Below the pieces are notes generated by a model. That model was not told the origin of the DNA, searched no databases, and worked only from the letters and a program-made list of their open reading frames with translations. A DNA stretch of 64,000 nt from Thermothielavioides terrestris NRRL 8126 (lineage: Eukaryota; Ascomycota; Sordariomycetes; Sordariales; Chaetomiaceae), in contig NC_016460.1 in NCBI RefSeq assembly GCF_000226115.1, forward strand, positions 372,001-436,000, written 5' to 3'. This document shows positions 22,608 to 33,806 of this stretch, piece by piece (the first letter of the stretch is position 1; each line of letters starts with the position of its first letter). A program made the translations under genes and the position numbers.

Positions 22608-24299
22608 TCAGCTACTGCTGATAATCCTTTCCATCTCGTCAGGGTCTTTGATCGCCGTAGTCAGGTTCTCCGCCCCGTTCTTGGTAACGACCACGTCATC
22701 CTCAATCCTGTCCAACAATCAGTATCGCTCAGCTCGCGAATATTACTCAGGTCGAGAAAGCTCACCGAACACCGCCCACATCCCAGTACTTCTCCAGCAC
22801 CGCGGCGTCGATGTATTGGGCGTGCTTCGGGTCCTTGAGGTAGGGCTCGATGATGAACCGGCAGAAGTAGATGCCCGGCTCGACCGTCACGACGCTCCCC
22901 GCCGGGAGCCGGCCGCGCACCCGGAGGTAGCGGAACATGGGGTCCGGGTCGGAATAGTTCGCGTTGCCGCCGACGTCGTGAACATCCATCCCGAGGCTTT
23001 TGCAACAGTGTCAGTCAGGAGTGTCCGGTTTTGTGCGGCTTTTTTAGGAGCAAGAAATTGTCCCAAAAGGGGGAGAGAACAACACGGGATATCACGTACT
23101 AATGGCCCAGCCCGTGGGGGAAGAAGGCGACGCTCGTGCGGTTCGCCAGGATCTCGTCCTTGTCGCCCTTGAGGATGCCGAGCGCCAGCAGGCCGTCGAT
23201 GGCGATCTTGTGCGCCAGCAGGTGCACGTCGTCCCAGAGGACGTCCTCCTTCAGGGCGGCGATGGACTCGAGCTGCATCCGGAGCACAATGTCGTAGATG
23301 GCCCGGCTCTCCGTGGTGAACTTGCCGCTGAGCGGGAAGGTCCGGGTGATGTCGGCGGCGTAGCAGTCCCACTCGGCGGCGGCGTCCACCAGCAGGTTCT
23401 GCTTGCCGGCCAGCGGGGCGTCGTTGTGCACGTAGTGCAGCGTGGCGGCGGCGCGCCCGCTGGCGAAGATGCCGTGGTACGCCTGGTTGCGCGCGCCGGC
23501 GGTGATGGACGTCGACAGGAACACGGCCTCCAGGTCGCGCTCGTTCTTGGCGTGCCTGGCCTTCTCCATGGCGGCGCGGTGGGCCTTGCTGCTGATGGCG
23601 TTGGCCTTGGCGAGCATGGCCAGCTCGTACTCGTCCTTGACCACGCGGCAGGCCTCGATGGCCTGCTTGAGGAGGGAGAAGTCCTTGCTGTCGAAGGGTT
23701 TGAACGACACGTGCTCCGACACCTGGTCCTGGATGGCGAAGACGGTCGGTTGGGACTTCTGGCTAGCGGCAGTGGCCAGCTCGGCGTTGACGGCGGTGGT
23801 GTACTTGACCTCATCGACATCAAACTTCTCCAGGGCTTCTTCGGCAGACATGGGCAGGCCGGACCAGATCACGCTCTCGGGATTGACGGGCGGGATGAAG
23901 AGCGTCGTCTTGGACGAGTCCATGTCGTGCAGGACGAACGAGTCGGCGAGGGGGCAGCCGGTCAGGTAGTAGAAGTAGCGGCGCTGGCTTGACGGGCGCC
24001 GTGTCAGCGGCAATTGAGCGCGAACGGGAGACCCGGCGGGAGCCAACCTACCGGAACGGCTCGGGCTCGTCATTGTCCTCGAGCAGCTTGGTCATGCGAC
24101 TCTCGAGGTACAGCACGCCCGAGGCATTGCCGACTTTCGAGCGGATGTATTCGACCACGCGCTGGGCGTGTCGCTTGGCCGGGTACTTGCCCTGAAGAAT
24201 CGCGTCGTAGTCCATGGCGATGGTGTGCGTCCGCCGAGGCAGCAGGAGAGGGAAACGGGCGGTGCGAAGGATTCGGGGCAGCGAGGAAAGTCGTTGCAT
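22608..24299 (-). CDS. Xaa-Pro aminopeptidase (aminopeptidase P, M24B)
   Basis: Four exons (24,299-24,052; 23,987-23,100; 22,996-22,766; 22,707-22,608). The enzyme removes an N-terminal residue preceding proline using two metal ions. All five ligands are visible: Asp of LLVDAAAEW, Asp of [11 protein letters not shown], His of [15 protein letters not shown], Glu of TVEPGIY and Glu of RIEDDVVV. The exon 1-2 junction restores the conserved [12 protein letters not shown]. Two in-frame ATGs exist. From 24,215 the protein starts [15 protein letters not shown] and is probably cytosolic, about 460 residues. From 24,299 it gains 28 residues ([20 protein letters not shown]) rich in Arg and lacking acidic residues, like a mitochondrial presequence. 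A related 3' fragment lies downstream at 21.1-21.4 kb. Confidence 0.92.
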
Positions 24300-25060
24300 T
24301 GGCGGGGTAGCTTTCAGACGAGGGGCACTGCAGACTCTTATCGCAGCACCTTAGAAGCTTGCCGCCAGGCGGGAGTTCCGGGGAGGGCGGGGCGCGCCGG
24401 GGTGGGCCGCCGCGCCCGCCAAGCCCGCCTACCGCTTTGGTACTCAGGAATCCGTATTTTCGGGGTCCCTGGCTCGGTTTCCTCGGTTTCCACCGGCGTT
24501 GCGGCCAGCATGGGAGAGGGTGCCAAACATTTGGAGTAGATCTGAATGGCCATCGGGCGAACTTTCCAATCGAGGGGAAATCGGGCGTATCGGGAAGGTG
24601 GTAAAACATTCATACACGTGTAGATGCATTTGAGATACAGATGCACATGAGCGCAAGCTGCTGCTCGCCTTCGGTCTAAGTTAGCCCGAGGTTGACTACC
24701 TCGCGAGTTTGCCAGACAACTCATTCATCATCCAGGAAGTTGAGAACAAGCCGAAATTGGATCCCGAAAGACCTGGTTCAGGGTATGGATATGGATATCT
24801 TCGATGAGCTTGACGACTGTACACCAAGTCACATACGGGCGCTTCGTATCCGTGGTTAATACCACATTCTCGTATATCGCAACTAAGCTCAGTCGACCGG
24901 CGATATTGCCATTCCATGTTCTTACACAGATCGATGCCCAAACCGGAAAGCATGTACAACGCAACAAGGGTCAAGTTTCATTGATCCAGAGCTCATCACC
25001 CTCGCCGACTCAACATCCCAACCAACCCCAAACACCGCACAACTTGCGCAGCGCACAGGT
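24300..25060. other. Intergenic, no supported gene
   Basis: Promoter side of the aminopeptidase P gene and 3' side of the next gene. No coding or RNA signal was recognised. Confidence 0.45.
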
Positions 25061-25489
25061 TCACTCCATCAGCCCCATCTGCTCGTCCGACGGCTCGGCA
25101 TAGCTCTGACCAGGCTTGGCATGACGGGTCCGCTCCTTCATGATATTGCCCTTATCAATCGCCTCGCGCTCGTCCTGCTCTGTCACGTTACGAAACCCCC
25201 CATCGTCAGTACATTCCCCTTCTTATTGCCCTTGAAGGTGAAGGCCCAGCCTCCGACTGGAGCAAGTGAGACAGTGTGGTATTGTGTGTATGTACATACC
25301 CAGCTGCTTATCCGTGTCGGCCTGGCCCGGCTTCATCGGCTCCGCGACGGGCTCCTCGTCGCCGACCACGGGCACCGGCTCGTCCTTGCCCGTCTTGTAC
25401 GACGGGTCGCTGACCTGGCCCTCGGGCGCCTCGGGCGGCAGCTGGGCGCCGAGCTTCTCGTCGCGCTGGTAGGGCGCTGCTTGGGACAT
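25061..25489 (-). CDS. Small hydrophilic conserved fungal protein
   Basis: Two exons (25,489-25,300 and 25,179-25,061) give 102 residues, starting MSQAAPYQRDEKLGAQLPPE. There is no signal peptide or membrane segment. The protein is highly charged and probably disordered, with GQVSDPSYKTGKDEPVPV and, across the splice, DKQLEQDEREAIDKGNI. The pattern (KLGAQ...GQVSDPSYKTG...EPV...EAID..NI...RTR) is one I associate with short uncharacterised proteins in many ascomycetes, but I know no function. Donor GTATGT and acceptor ACAG are good. It lies head-to-tail with the Con-6 gene, both small hydrophilic proteins. Confidence 0.75.
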
Positions 25490-26196
25490 GGCGGCGTGAT
25501 GGAGTGAACTATCTCGGGATGATGTGGTAGTCGGCTGCTGTCTGGTTCGGTACTTTGGATTACTGGTTGCTGCTGTCCAGAGTTGGTTGTCCTGGTCTTG
25601 GTGGGAGAATCGCGTGCGGTGCAGGGTGCTTTTGGATGAGGCAGGCTCTTTTTGAACGAGGCAGGTTAAGGGTGCAAGCGGATGGGGACCAGAGATGACG
25701 CACACGATAGCTTCCGGCCTGCTTCTCATTGGAGATGGGAGGAATAGTGGTGCTCATGGAGCCGACCCGGTGCTGTCACGATTTCGCGCTGTGACGTTAT
25801 CTCGAGCTCCGTGCGTCAACGTCTATTAGTCTGCAGACAGAGAGCTCAGGATACGGCGAAATCCAAAAACAGAGCATACCGTCGAGGGAGGATAGGGGAG
25901 GCCGGGAATGGTCTCTAGATGGCTTCAAACACCACGGTAGTGTTGGTTGCTCTCAAAACACATTCAGGAGTCACTACAGGAGACTGCGTCTCACAACGGA
26001 GTGCTATGTAATTCCGTGGCATCTTAACAACCGCGATCCTCAGAGCTCGAGGTATAGAAACCGATGGGTCTGGCATTCACTTGCCGTGACTGAGCAACCG
26101 TGTTTTCAGCCAGAATTCCTCCAGCATACCTAAGTGGCACCAACAGACACCCTTGATCAACAATCTCCCCTCCGCCCAACCCGGACGGAGAGACCC
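25490..26196. other. Intergenic, no supported gene
   Basis: Upstream region of the small hydrophilic protein and 3' flank of the Con-6 gene. Nothing else was recognised. Confidence 0.45.
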
Positions 26197-26622
26197 TCAC
26201 TCCCCGCCCAGCCCACCAAGCTTCTCCCGGGCCTTCTGCTTCGCCTCCTCCGACACGCCGGGGTTGCTGATGCTGGCCTTGAGCCCGCGCGCGACGTTGC
26301 CGGGGTCCTTCTGCTGCTGCTCGCCGGCGGTGCCGTGGCTGGCCTGCGAGGGGTCGTACGGCTCGTCCATGCTCTCGAGCACCTTCTTGGAGCGCTCCTT
26401 TGCCTGCTCCGAGACCTCTGTTTCGGCCCGCGGGGGAAGTGTCAGTGGATATTCGTGAGGAGTGAATTGGGTGCGGGTTACACAGGGTGGTGAGATGAGA
26501 GGAAATGCAAACGCACGCGGATTGGAGATGGCGGCCTTGTGTCCGCGCAGCACGTTCTCTTGCTCGGCGGCGTAGTCCTCGGACGCTGGGACTTCCTGAG
26601 GGATATATCCTTCGTCGGCCAT
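26197..26622 (-). CDS. Conidiation-specific protein 6 (Con-6) family
   Basis: Two exons (26,622-26,517 and 26,417-26,197) give 108 residues. Two Con-6 repeats are present: NVLRGHKAAISNP, continued across the intron by VSEQAKERSKKVLE, and NVARGLKASISNP followed by VSEEAKQKAREKLG. The intron falls inside the first repeat, right after SNP. In Neurospora, con-6 is strongly expressed during conidiation and its product is abundant in free conidia; the biochemical role is not settled. Its length is typical of a two-repeat member. The family is specific to filamentous ascomycetes and their relatives and supports the taxonomic placement. Confidence 0.92.
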   Translation of the reverse strand: MADEGYIPQEVPASEDYAAEQENVLRGHKAAISNPRAFAFPLISPPCVTRTQFTPHEYPLTLPPRAETEVSEQAKERSKKVLESMDEPYDPSQASHGTAGEQQQKDPGNVARGLKASISNPGVSEEAKQKAREKLGGLGGE

Positions 26623-27167
26623 GCTGAAGGTAGGAACTTGAACGGGTTGAATCTGATGAGCTTCTCAGGAATAACGTTGAATTTCCTTCACTGTCTGTGG
26701 TGCGAAAGATGAACGGTGTGAAGCTGGCAATGAGGGAGCGCCCTTGACAGTACCTCAGGGGGAGCTGGCGATCTTGTACTCTGGGCAAGATGATCTTGGT
26801 TTGCATGGATGTGCAAGTCAATGACGTTCGGTCTGAAGTGGGCGGTGGTGCAGGCGCAGCGGTGAGATCACCATTATCTCACTGCGTAACTGACCGGGTC
26901 TGTTTGGGTGGATTGCTGTCCGCCTATCACTGGCCCCTTGGATTCGGGGATCCTGTCACATAACAACTCGGTACAGCGAGAGATAGCGGTAAGGTGGTCG
27001 ATAGTGTACCACAACATCTTCCCAGTCTATTCGTGCCAGTTAATGCATTATGCACCGGCAGACAGCACGTGGCAGAACCGGCCGAACGGCCACGCATCAC
27101 CCATCTATCTCGACATCAGTAGCCCCACGGACGCCCAAAAAGACATTGGTATCATTCGCAAAACAAG
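26623..27167. other. Intergenic, no supported gene
   Basis: Promoter region of Con-6 and 3' flank of the cyclin gene. No other signal was recognised. Confidence 0.45.
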
Positions 27168-28265
27168 TCAAGCCTGCGCCTTCAGATCGCCGCTCCCGCT
27201 GGGCGGCTGCTCCAGCTGCACAAATACGGTCTCCTTCTGCAGCGCCTCGTCCAGCACGTTCCAGCACTCGGTCCCGCGCCGCAGCAGCTCCCAGTGGTCA
27301 CGCAGCGCGGGCGCGTCCACGGCCAGCTCGAAGCCGGTCAGGAAGCAGAAGCTGATCTCCAGGCGGGCCAGCTCGCGCTCGCTCACGCCGCCGACCTTAG
27401 CGAAGCGGCCGTGCGGGTAGCTCAGGTCCTCGAGCGCCTTCATGGCGACGCGCAGGCCGGCCAGCAGCAGGCGGTGGGCGTTGCGCCTGGTGACCACGAT
27501 GGCGCGCTCCAGCACGGCCAGCCGGTGTATGTAGAGCGACGTGGCCAGGTAGACGCCGGTCGACATGGGGCAGTAGCGGTGTATTCGCAGTAGGTAGTCG
27601 GTGATGGAGATGGGCGGCGGCACGCGGCAATAGAACTTGCGCGTGATGGCGCTGTGCTGCACGTTGACGGGCTGCGAGTTCTCGCCGACGACGATGTAAG
27701 GGGCCAGCGGCGGTTGGGACCGCTGTGCGCGGTCCGGAGGAGGCGTTTGCGGGGCCCGGTTCTGGGCGCGCAGCTGCACGCCGTCGATGGGCTGTGTGCT
27801 CTGCGCCGCACCCGGCGGCAGCGACTGGGGCCGCGCCGGCTGTGACGCCGACTCGACCGTCTGCAGCGGCGAGCGCCCCGGTCTCGGCGAGGTCGCGGCG
27901 CTCCGTTGTTGGGCCAGTCGGGCCAAGTTCTTGTCCGAGTTCGACCGCACAATGCTTCTCTTCTCTTCCTCCATCCCCCTCATGTGCGGTATTGTTGGGC
28001 TCTTGGGCGGCGGTGTCGGCGGGATGTCCCCCGTCATGGTGACGAGGGCCTCGATTCCCGCGCTCAACAGCCTCAGGGCGGCCTGCGAAGGAACCCTGAA
28101 GATGTCGTCGGTCTGAGCTGCGAGAACCGGCGAGGCAGCATGGTCTTTGGGGCTCTGTATCTGCTGCAGCTTAGGGTCCGCAGCGGGGACTGGGGGCGGC
28201 GGAGGAGAGGAAACGGCGCTCGAGCCGCAGGCGGCGGTCTCGGGCGGTGGTTCAGCTTCGGCCAT
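27168..28265 (-). CDS. PHO80-like (PHO85-type) cyclin
   Basis: A single exon encodes 365 residues from the ATG at 28,265 (MAEAEPPPETAAC). The N-terminal half is Pro/Ser-rich and disordered (IPPTPPPKSP and Gln/Pro stretches). The cyclin box occupies about residues 245-350: ISITDYLLRIHRYCPMSTG, YLATSLYIHRL, RNAHRLLLAGLRVAMKALED, FAKVGGVSERELARLEISFC. The ITDYL...RI..Y...S and KVGG(V/I)S..E(L/M)..LE motifs are the signature of PHO80-type cyclins, which bind a PHO85-type kinase. In Neurospora the relative (preg) represses the phosphate-starvation factor NUC-1. Other members of the family serve glycogen or cell-cycle roles, so the exact target here is not fixed. Confidence 0.88.
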   Translation of the reverse strand: MAEAEPPPETAACGSSAVSSPPPPPVPAADPKLQQIQSPKDHAASPVLAAQTDDIFRVPSQAALRLLSAGIEALVTMTGDIPPTPPPKSPTIPHMRGMEEEKRSIVRSNSDKNLARLAQQRSAATSPRPGRSPLQTVESASQPARPQSLPPGAAQSTQPIDGVQLRAQNRAPQTPPPDRAQRSQPPLAPYIVVGENSQPVNVQHSAITRKFYCRVPPPISITDYLLRIHRYCPMSTGVYLATSLYIHRLAVLERAIVVTRRNAHRLLLAGLRVAMKALEDLSYPHGRFAKVGGVSERELARLEISFCFLTGFELAVDAPALRDHWELLRRGTECWNVLDEALQKETVFVQLEQPPSGSGDLKAQA

Positions 28266-29019
28266 GCTCAGCACGGGGTGGTGCTCGGCAGGGCGCGCTC
28301 GGGTTGGCCGACAGGCAGTTATCTGCTGACGATCGGAGAAGGCCCGGCTAGCGGCGGTCGGGCGCGGGAAAATCTCGTTCGGGTCGGGACGCTGACCGGG
28401 TGCTGGGCAGCGTGTTTCGGAGCGGGGCACGAGTTCACCATGTCGGCCAGGGCGGCTCCGAGGTCGGGTGTATCCTCCAGCTCGCCAGATCCAATATCAT
28501 GGTCTCTCGCTTGTCGCGATCTCGTATGTATCGGGATGCCAGCGAGATCTCGCAGACTCATGGAGAGTGGGCCGCGCGTATCTCGGGGCAAAATTTGGAG
28601 TGGAGCGGGAGTGAATGAGTGGACTGCGCAAGGGAATAGAGCTTGTTTCCAGTAGCCAAATTGGAGTCGGTTCCTGGCCAGGCCGCGCCAGGCACCACGG
28701 TCTCGACCGGGTTGGCGGAAGAGAGGTGTGCTCCTCGATTACGGTGTTTTGGGTTGCGGGCTGGGTGATCGTTTGGCATGTGGGAGCAAGTTAGCGGGCG
28801 ATTCCCCATGTGAACGCGGGGCACCAAGTAGCCCCTCCTTAGGTAATCTGTGCAGCAACGGCAGCTGGGGACTGATGAATACATACTTAACCCCAACCCT
28901 AACCCCAACCCAGGAACCTCGGTACCTTGGTGATCAATCACACAGCGAATTCATTGTGCAGCCGGCATCTGAAACCTAGGTACCTAGGTAGCAAGCCGGC
29001 CTACACCTCCTCTGGACAT
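28266..29019. other. Intergenic with telomere-like and palindromic motifs
   Basis: Upstream region of the cyclin gene. Near 28,889-28,912 lies AACCCCAACCCTAACCCCAA, a degenerate interstitial telomere-type repeat. At 28,976-28,990 the palindrome CCTAGGTACCTAGG sits about 30 bases from the MITE. No gene was recognised. Confidence 0.5.
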
Positions 29020-29021
29020 TA

Positions 29022-29379
29022 AAGAGGTCCCGCCAAGACTAATTTCAGCTAATTATCGGCAATGTTTTTACACCGTCAGTATATCGCCAAGATCGCCAAG
29101 GTGTTTACGCTATCGCCAAGCGTTAGTTCGCCGGGGGTACGGGGGGCGGCGCCAGCCCCTCGCTAGTTAGGATTTGGGTTAAGGCTAGGATTTAGGCTAT
29201 AGTTAGGGTGCGGGTTATCCTCGTTTTCTTTTTTTTCGATTTGGTTGAGGTATTATGAAGTTGTTGTTGCGAGTCTTCGCGGTTTTGCATTGCTGATGTT
29301 GCTCTAAGTCGTAGCGATCCCGCTTACTGTAATTACTTGTAAGCGGCAACCTCCGAAATTAGTCTTGGCGGGACCTCTT
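29022..29379. mobile_element. MITE with 25-base perfect terminal inverted repeats, TA target site
   Basis: The left end AAGAGGTCCCGCCAAGACTA continues as ATTTC, and the right end is its exact reverse complement over 25 bases. TA flanks both ends (29,020-29,021 and 29,380-29,381), as in Tc1/mariner transposons. The 358-base element has no coding frame. Inside are a GC-rich stretch near 29,131-29,160 and short TTAGGG-like repeats. The inverted repeats are unrelated to those of the MITE at 18.2 kb, so two families are present. Confidence 0.85.
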
Positions 29380-29381
29380 TA

Positions 29382-29909
29382 ACGACGACCCTCCTGTGGA
29401 GGACCCGCCTTTCTGGCCCGCTCATCAAACACCCATGCCCGCTGCCCAATCCTCAGTGATCTGCCGGCCGTCGGGCCCGGGCCTGCGAGGGTCAGTTCAC
29501 ACCGCTCAGCGGCCTAGCAGGCTGCTGGCTGTGGCCAAGTGACCAACCTATCCAGAGTGGTAGCACTGGTGAAGGACATGCAGGGTCTCCCGTATCCATC
29601 TGCATGCCCAGAAGGGCAACCTTTCCCGATCGATAACACAGTCAGCAGCAGGGGAGCCGGGCAGCTGCAGGAGATGTGGTTTTCCTCATTCGCCGTTGAA
29701 ATAGGACTCCTGTTGATGTACGGAGTAGTACTACAGGCTAAAAGCAATGGGCCGTGGACCATTCAGGGTCCGAAAAATAACCCGAAGCGCGAACACAACT
29801 GCTGCCCCCTCTTTCGCAACGCCGGCCTGCTCTCTCCCACTTCGACTATGTACGCCCCCACGAGACCCAGGACACAAAGGAAGGCACTTGAACATGAGAA
29901 GGGGACTGC
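29382..29909. other. Intergenic, no supported gene
   Basis: 3' flank of the thiamine-diphosphate enzyme gene. No coding or RNA signal was recognised. Confidence 0.45.
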
Positions 29910-32210
29910 CTAGCAGCCCATGGCCACCTTGCAGTCGACGACGGCCGTCTGGCCTCCCTGGACGGCCGCGACGGCCTCTTTCAACACCCTCTCGAGATCG
30001 GCCGCCTTGTCGACGCGCGCGGTAAACAGGTCTCCTCCGGCCGCGGCCTTCGCAATGCCCGCGTAGTCGGGAGACGGGTCGAACGAGATGTTGATCTCAT
30101 CGTTGGTCGCCTTGGAGCCCAAGCCATCCGGATGGACCAGCAGCAGCGATCTCCGCGGCGCATTCCAGCCTGCCCATGTCAGCAATAGTCACAACTCACG
30201 GACACCACACAGCCCGCGCCACGGGACGCCATCACGCCACCTACCCTTATTGTTCAGCACGATCGTAAGGACCGGGATGTTGTACCGCTTCGAGATCCAG
30301 TACACGCTGCCCGGCACCGAGAAGAGGAACGTGCCGTCGCCCACAATCTGGACGACGAACTTGCCCTTCTCGCCCTTGAGCTGCGCCTCGTGGTCCGACG
30401 CGAGCTTGATGCCCAGGCTGCCGCCGCCGGACCAGCCGAGCCCCCCGCCGCCGCAGTTGATCCAGTGCCCGGGCAGCGTGGGCTGGATGCTGTCGTGCAC
30501 AAACACCGTGTTGGTGACGGCCTCGACCGCCCAGATGGTGTCCTTGGGGCACACCTCCCTCAGCTTCGCGCACAGGTGGCTCGTCCCGAACTCCCCGTTC
30601 TCCAGCGGCTGAGACCTGGCCGCGATGACCTCCAGCCGCTTCCTGTACGACGCTTGCAGCGCCGTCCACCTCCGCTCGCTCTCCCCTCCCGTCAGCTGCG
30701 CCTTGAACCCTTCGTCCGCCTTGAGCAGTGCGGTGATCTGCTCGACCGCCGTCAGCGCGTCGGCGCGGTACCTCTGCTGCGCCTGGATGTAGAACAGCGG
30801 CATGATTTGCTTCAGGGGGTCAACGTCGATGTGGAAGATGCGGGCGTCCTCACGGGGCTTGCACTGCGTCGAGATCCACGGCACGTCGCAGTCCAGCACG
30901 ACGATGGCATCCGCCGTCCGGATGGCATCCTCGCTTCCGTACCGCACCCCCAGCCAGCCCGGGTGGTCCGCCGGGAAGCACATGTCGCTGCCGCCCGTGT
31001 CGAGCACCCGCAGGCCCTTGACCGTGTTCGCCAGCTCGACCAGCGCGCCCGGCACGGCCTGGTTCCGGCCGGCATACCCGGTAATCACGAGTGGCTCCTC
31101 CGCGCCGGCCAGGGCCTCGGCGATCGTGCGCACGGCGCCGGCCGGCAGCGCGCCCGGCCCGACGGGCTCCCACTCGGCCTGGCGGACGGCGTACGGCTCG
31201 ATCTCCATCTCCATGACCTCGCGCGAGCCGCACAGGTAGACGGGGCCCTGCGGGGCGGAGCGGGCGAACTGCAGGGCGCGGTTGACCATCTGCTTGACGT
31301 TGACGCCCGTCTTGAGCTCGGCCGCGTAGCGGCAGTACTGCGCCAGGATCTGCTTCTGGTCCGGCACGTCCTGGATCCAGTGGATGAACTCGGTGCGCGA
31401 CCCGCGCAGCTCGCCCTCCTGCGTCACGGGAGACAGGCCCGCGAACACCAGCACCGGCGCCCGCCCCGTGCTCGCGTTGTGCACCGCCGCGCCCAGCCCC
31501 TGCGTGCCGACGTCGACGTGCACGATCACGGCCTGCGGCTTGTTTGTCAGCCGCGCGTAGCCGTCCGCCATCGACATGGCGACCATCTGCGGGCCGGGGG
31601 TCAGCTTCAGCGCTTCTCTCTTTTATTCTTCTCTGCTTCCCGCGGTTGACGGGAGGGGAGAAGATAAGGGTGCAAGATACGTTGGGTAGCTGACCTCATT
31701 CGGGCAGGTGATGATGCGCGGGAACTGCCCCTTCTTCTCGCGCGCGCCCTTGACCATGGCCTCGATGATGCTGGGGTGGTCGGAGCCCAGGTTGACGAAG
31801 ACGTGGGTCACGCCGGCATCCCACAGCGCCTCGAAGAAGGCGAAGGACGTGGTGTACATCTTGGGCTTTTCTGCGGCGGCGGCAAGCGTGGACGACCAGC
31901 GGTTCTGAGACGGGGCGACGTGGTGGCTCGGCGAGGCTGCGGCAGTGATGCTGGTGATGGTGCTGTTGAGCAGGGGACCCGGCGGGGGCGTGAGAGATAT
32001 GGTTTGCTTTCCTCCCTGCGCACGCGGCGGGGCAGCCGTGCTGCTTCCCGGATTTATCGTGCTGCATGATGCGGCCGACGAGATGAACCGGTGCGTCTCG
32101 CCGCGCCCGAGCCGGGTCACGGCTGCTACAACAGCTCGCCGGCGATACCCCTGGATCGCCCGACTGGTTCTCGCCACACTGGGCGGGGTCGCGCTAAGCT
32201 TGGCTGGCAT
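29910..32210 (-). CDS. Thiamine-diphosphate-dependent enzyme (acetolactate synthase-like family)
   Basis: Three exons (32,210-31,695; 31,586-30,245; 30,169-29,910) give 705 residues, or 588 from a second ATG at 31,859 (MYTTSFAFFEALWDAG). The cofactor-activating Glu is in ITCPNEMVAMSMADGYAR, across the first intron. The diphosphate-Mg motif starts GDGTFLFSVPG and ends VLTIVLNNKGWNAP, with the second intron splitting the Gly after NNK. The middle domain resembles ALS/benzoylformate decarboxylase-type enzymes, but true fungal acetolactate synthase is a different, more conserved protein, so substrate and reaction are unknown. The upstream start adds 117 residues rich in Ser, Thr, Arg and Ala with very few acids, compatible with mitochondrial import. 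Confidence 0.88.
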
Positions 32211-33806
32211 CGCGGCAGTTGGGGTGCGGGGTCCGGATGCGGGGTGCGGGGAAGTGTCGATGCGGTCCGATTGGGGTTGTCCAGATCGCCGCGACTGCTT
32301 AAGAATTCCGCCGCAGGCCAGATGCCCTGATGCGCCGGAGGTCGTTTACCTTTGTATGTCTTCCTGGAAGGCCCTTGCCTTGCAGGTTTGTTTCCAGGTT
32401 TTCACCCGCAAACTCCACTTCGGCTGCCTCGCCCTGCTTGTTGTTAACTGTCGGACAGCAGGGTTACCGTCTTGGATATTCCGATTTTCAGCGTTGAAGA
32501 AGAGACGTGGAGCCCAAGCGGATGCTGAACTTTTGTCCGGTCTGCAATCGAGTCAAGACAGTGTGCAGAAAGACCTAGGCAAACCCGATGCCAGCCATTG
32601 GCTCTTTATTGCGCCCCGGAGCCCCTGAGCGGAGCAAGCGCTCTGTCGGCTTAAGCAACCCTTGGGCCCCTTGTTGCGAGCGACGTCCGTCCCGTTCAAG
32701 GTCAAGTGACCTGCTCTTCAGGGTCGCTGCAGGAATCGAGTTACGTAACTGGCGCGCCCTATCAGACGAACCCAAGACGCGATATGCCAGCAGCACGTTG
32801 ACGGTCAGGGCAGGGGATGAGGGGGTGAGGGCGCGGTCGCATCCGCCCCGAAAGCGGCCGCTGAGCCGAGGATTGCCGCCCGACTAGCTCCGTTAGTGAT
32901 GTATTCATGCAGATTCCGCCCCCACCGGGCCGAGGCAGATGGCCCGCGTCGGCATGGGCGCAACTCCGGCAAGACCCCGCTCCGGCGCCGAATCGCATCC
33001 GTTCCCTCCGATAACGCAACATCGAGTCGGGGCCGCACATCGCTTGACCGCTGTTCCTCCGCCGCCACTCGGGTGACGGAGCCTGAGATTGCCCATCCCG
33101 CCGACCGAACCAGGTTCGGGCTCGGCACCGGTTTGCTTCCACTCGGGAGCCGAGGGAGAAAATCGACTCTCACAGTTGTTCTTCACGAGTGCACTCAGCC
33201 AAGGAGCGCTGCTAGTGACTAACCGTCCCCGGCAGAGGATGATGGACACGGGGATCTTGTAGCTGCTCCAAGTGGGTTTGGAGGAAATTGCCTGTCTCTT
33301 GTGCAGACAGCCAGCGGCAGTCGAGAGCTAGTAGAGCAAGCCGTCTCGCCAGTACGCCCCCTCGACCAGGTCGTAGCTCTCGCTCAGCGCAAATCGTCGG
33401 ACATCTGCCGTTGTTCGTGTAGACGTCGCCATAGACGTGGCCCTCACATGGCGTTGAAAGAGGACGCATGGTCTGAAGACTGAGGCATATAGATTTTGTC
33501 CATGATCATCAGTCCCAGCCAGGTCTAAGCTCAAGCTTCCGCAGCGTGGCCCGAGTTTTGTTCCCAGAGGCGCACGAGAAAGGGCTCTTCTCCATCGCAA
33601 GAAGGGACAAGCATCGTCTATTCTCAGCGAGCTGAATACACGTTTTCGCCTGTGGGGTGGGTCATGCTTGTAGCTGCTTGGGGCAGCGGTTCAATCATAT
33701 AAGGGCTGCTGGTTATGCTTCAGGTCATGCTTCAGGGAGGTATGGGATGTGTGTAGTATCTGGGACCCCGTGAATAACGCCTAACGGGTGCCCGGGGCAG
33801 CGTGAC
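32211..33806. other. Intergenic, no supported gene
   Basis: About 1.6 kb without a convincing gene. Overlapping open frames of 70-130 codons occur on both strands. On the minus strand near 33,330-33,430 a short stretch (SYDLVEGAYWRDGLL) looks protein-like and might be a decayed exon, but it could not be linked to anything. Confidence 0.4.

Noticed and set aside
33328..33600. Minus-strand frame with SYDLVEGAYWRDGLL
   Set aside because: It looks protein-like over about 20 residues only and cannot be linked to a start, splice sites or a family.
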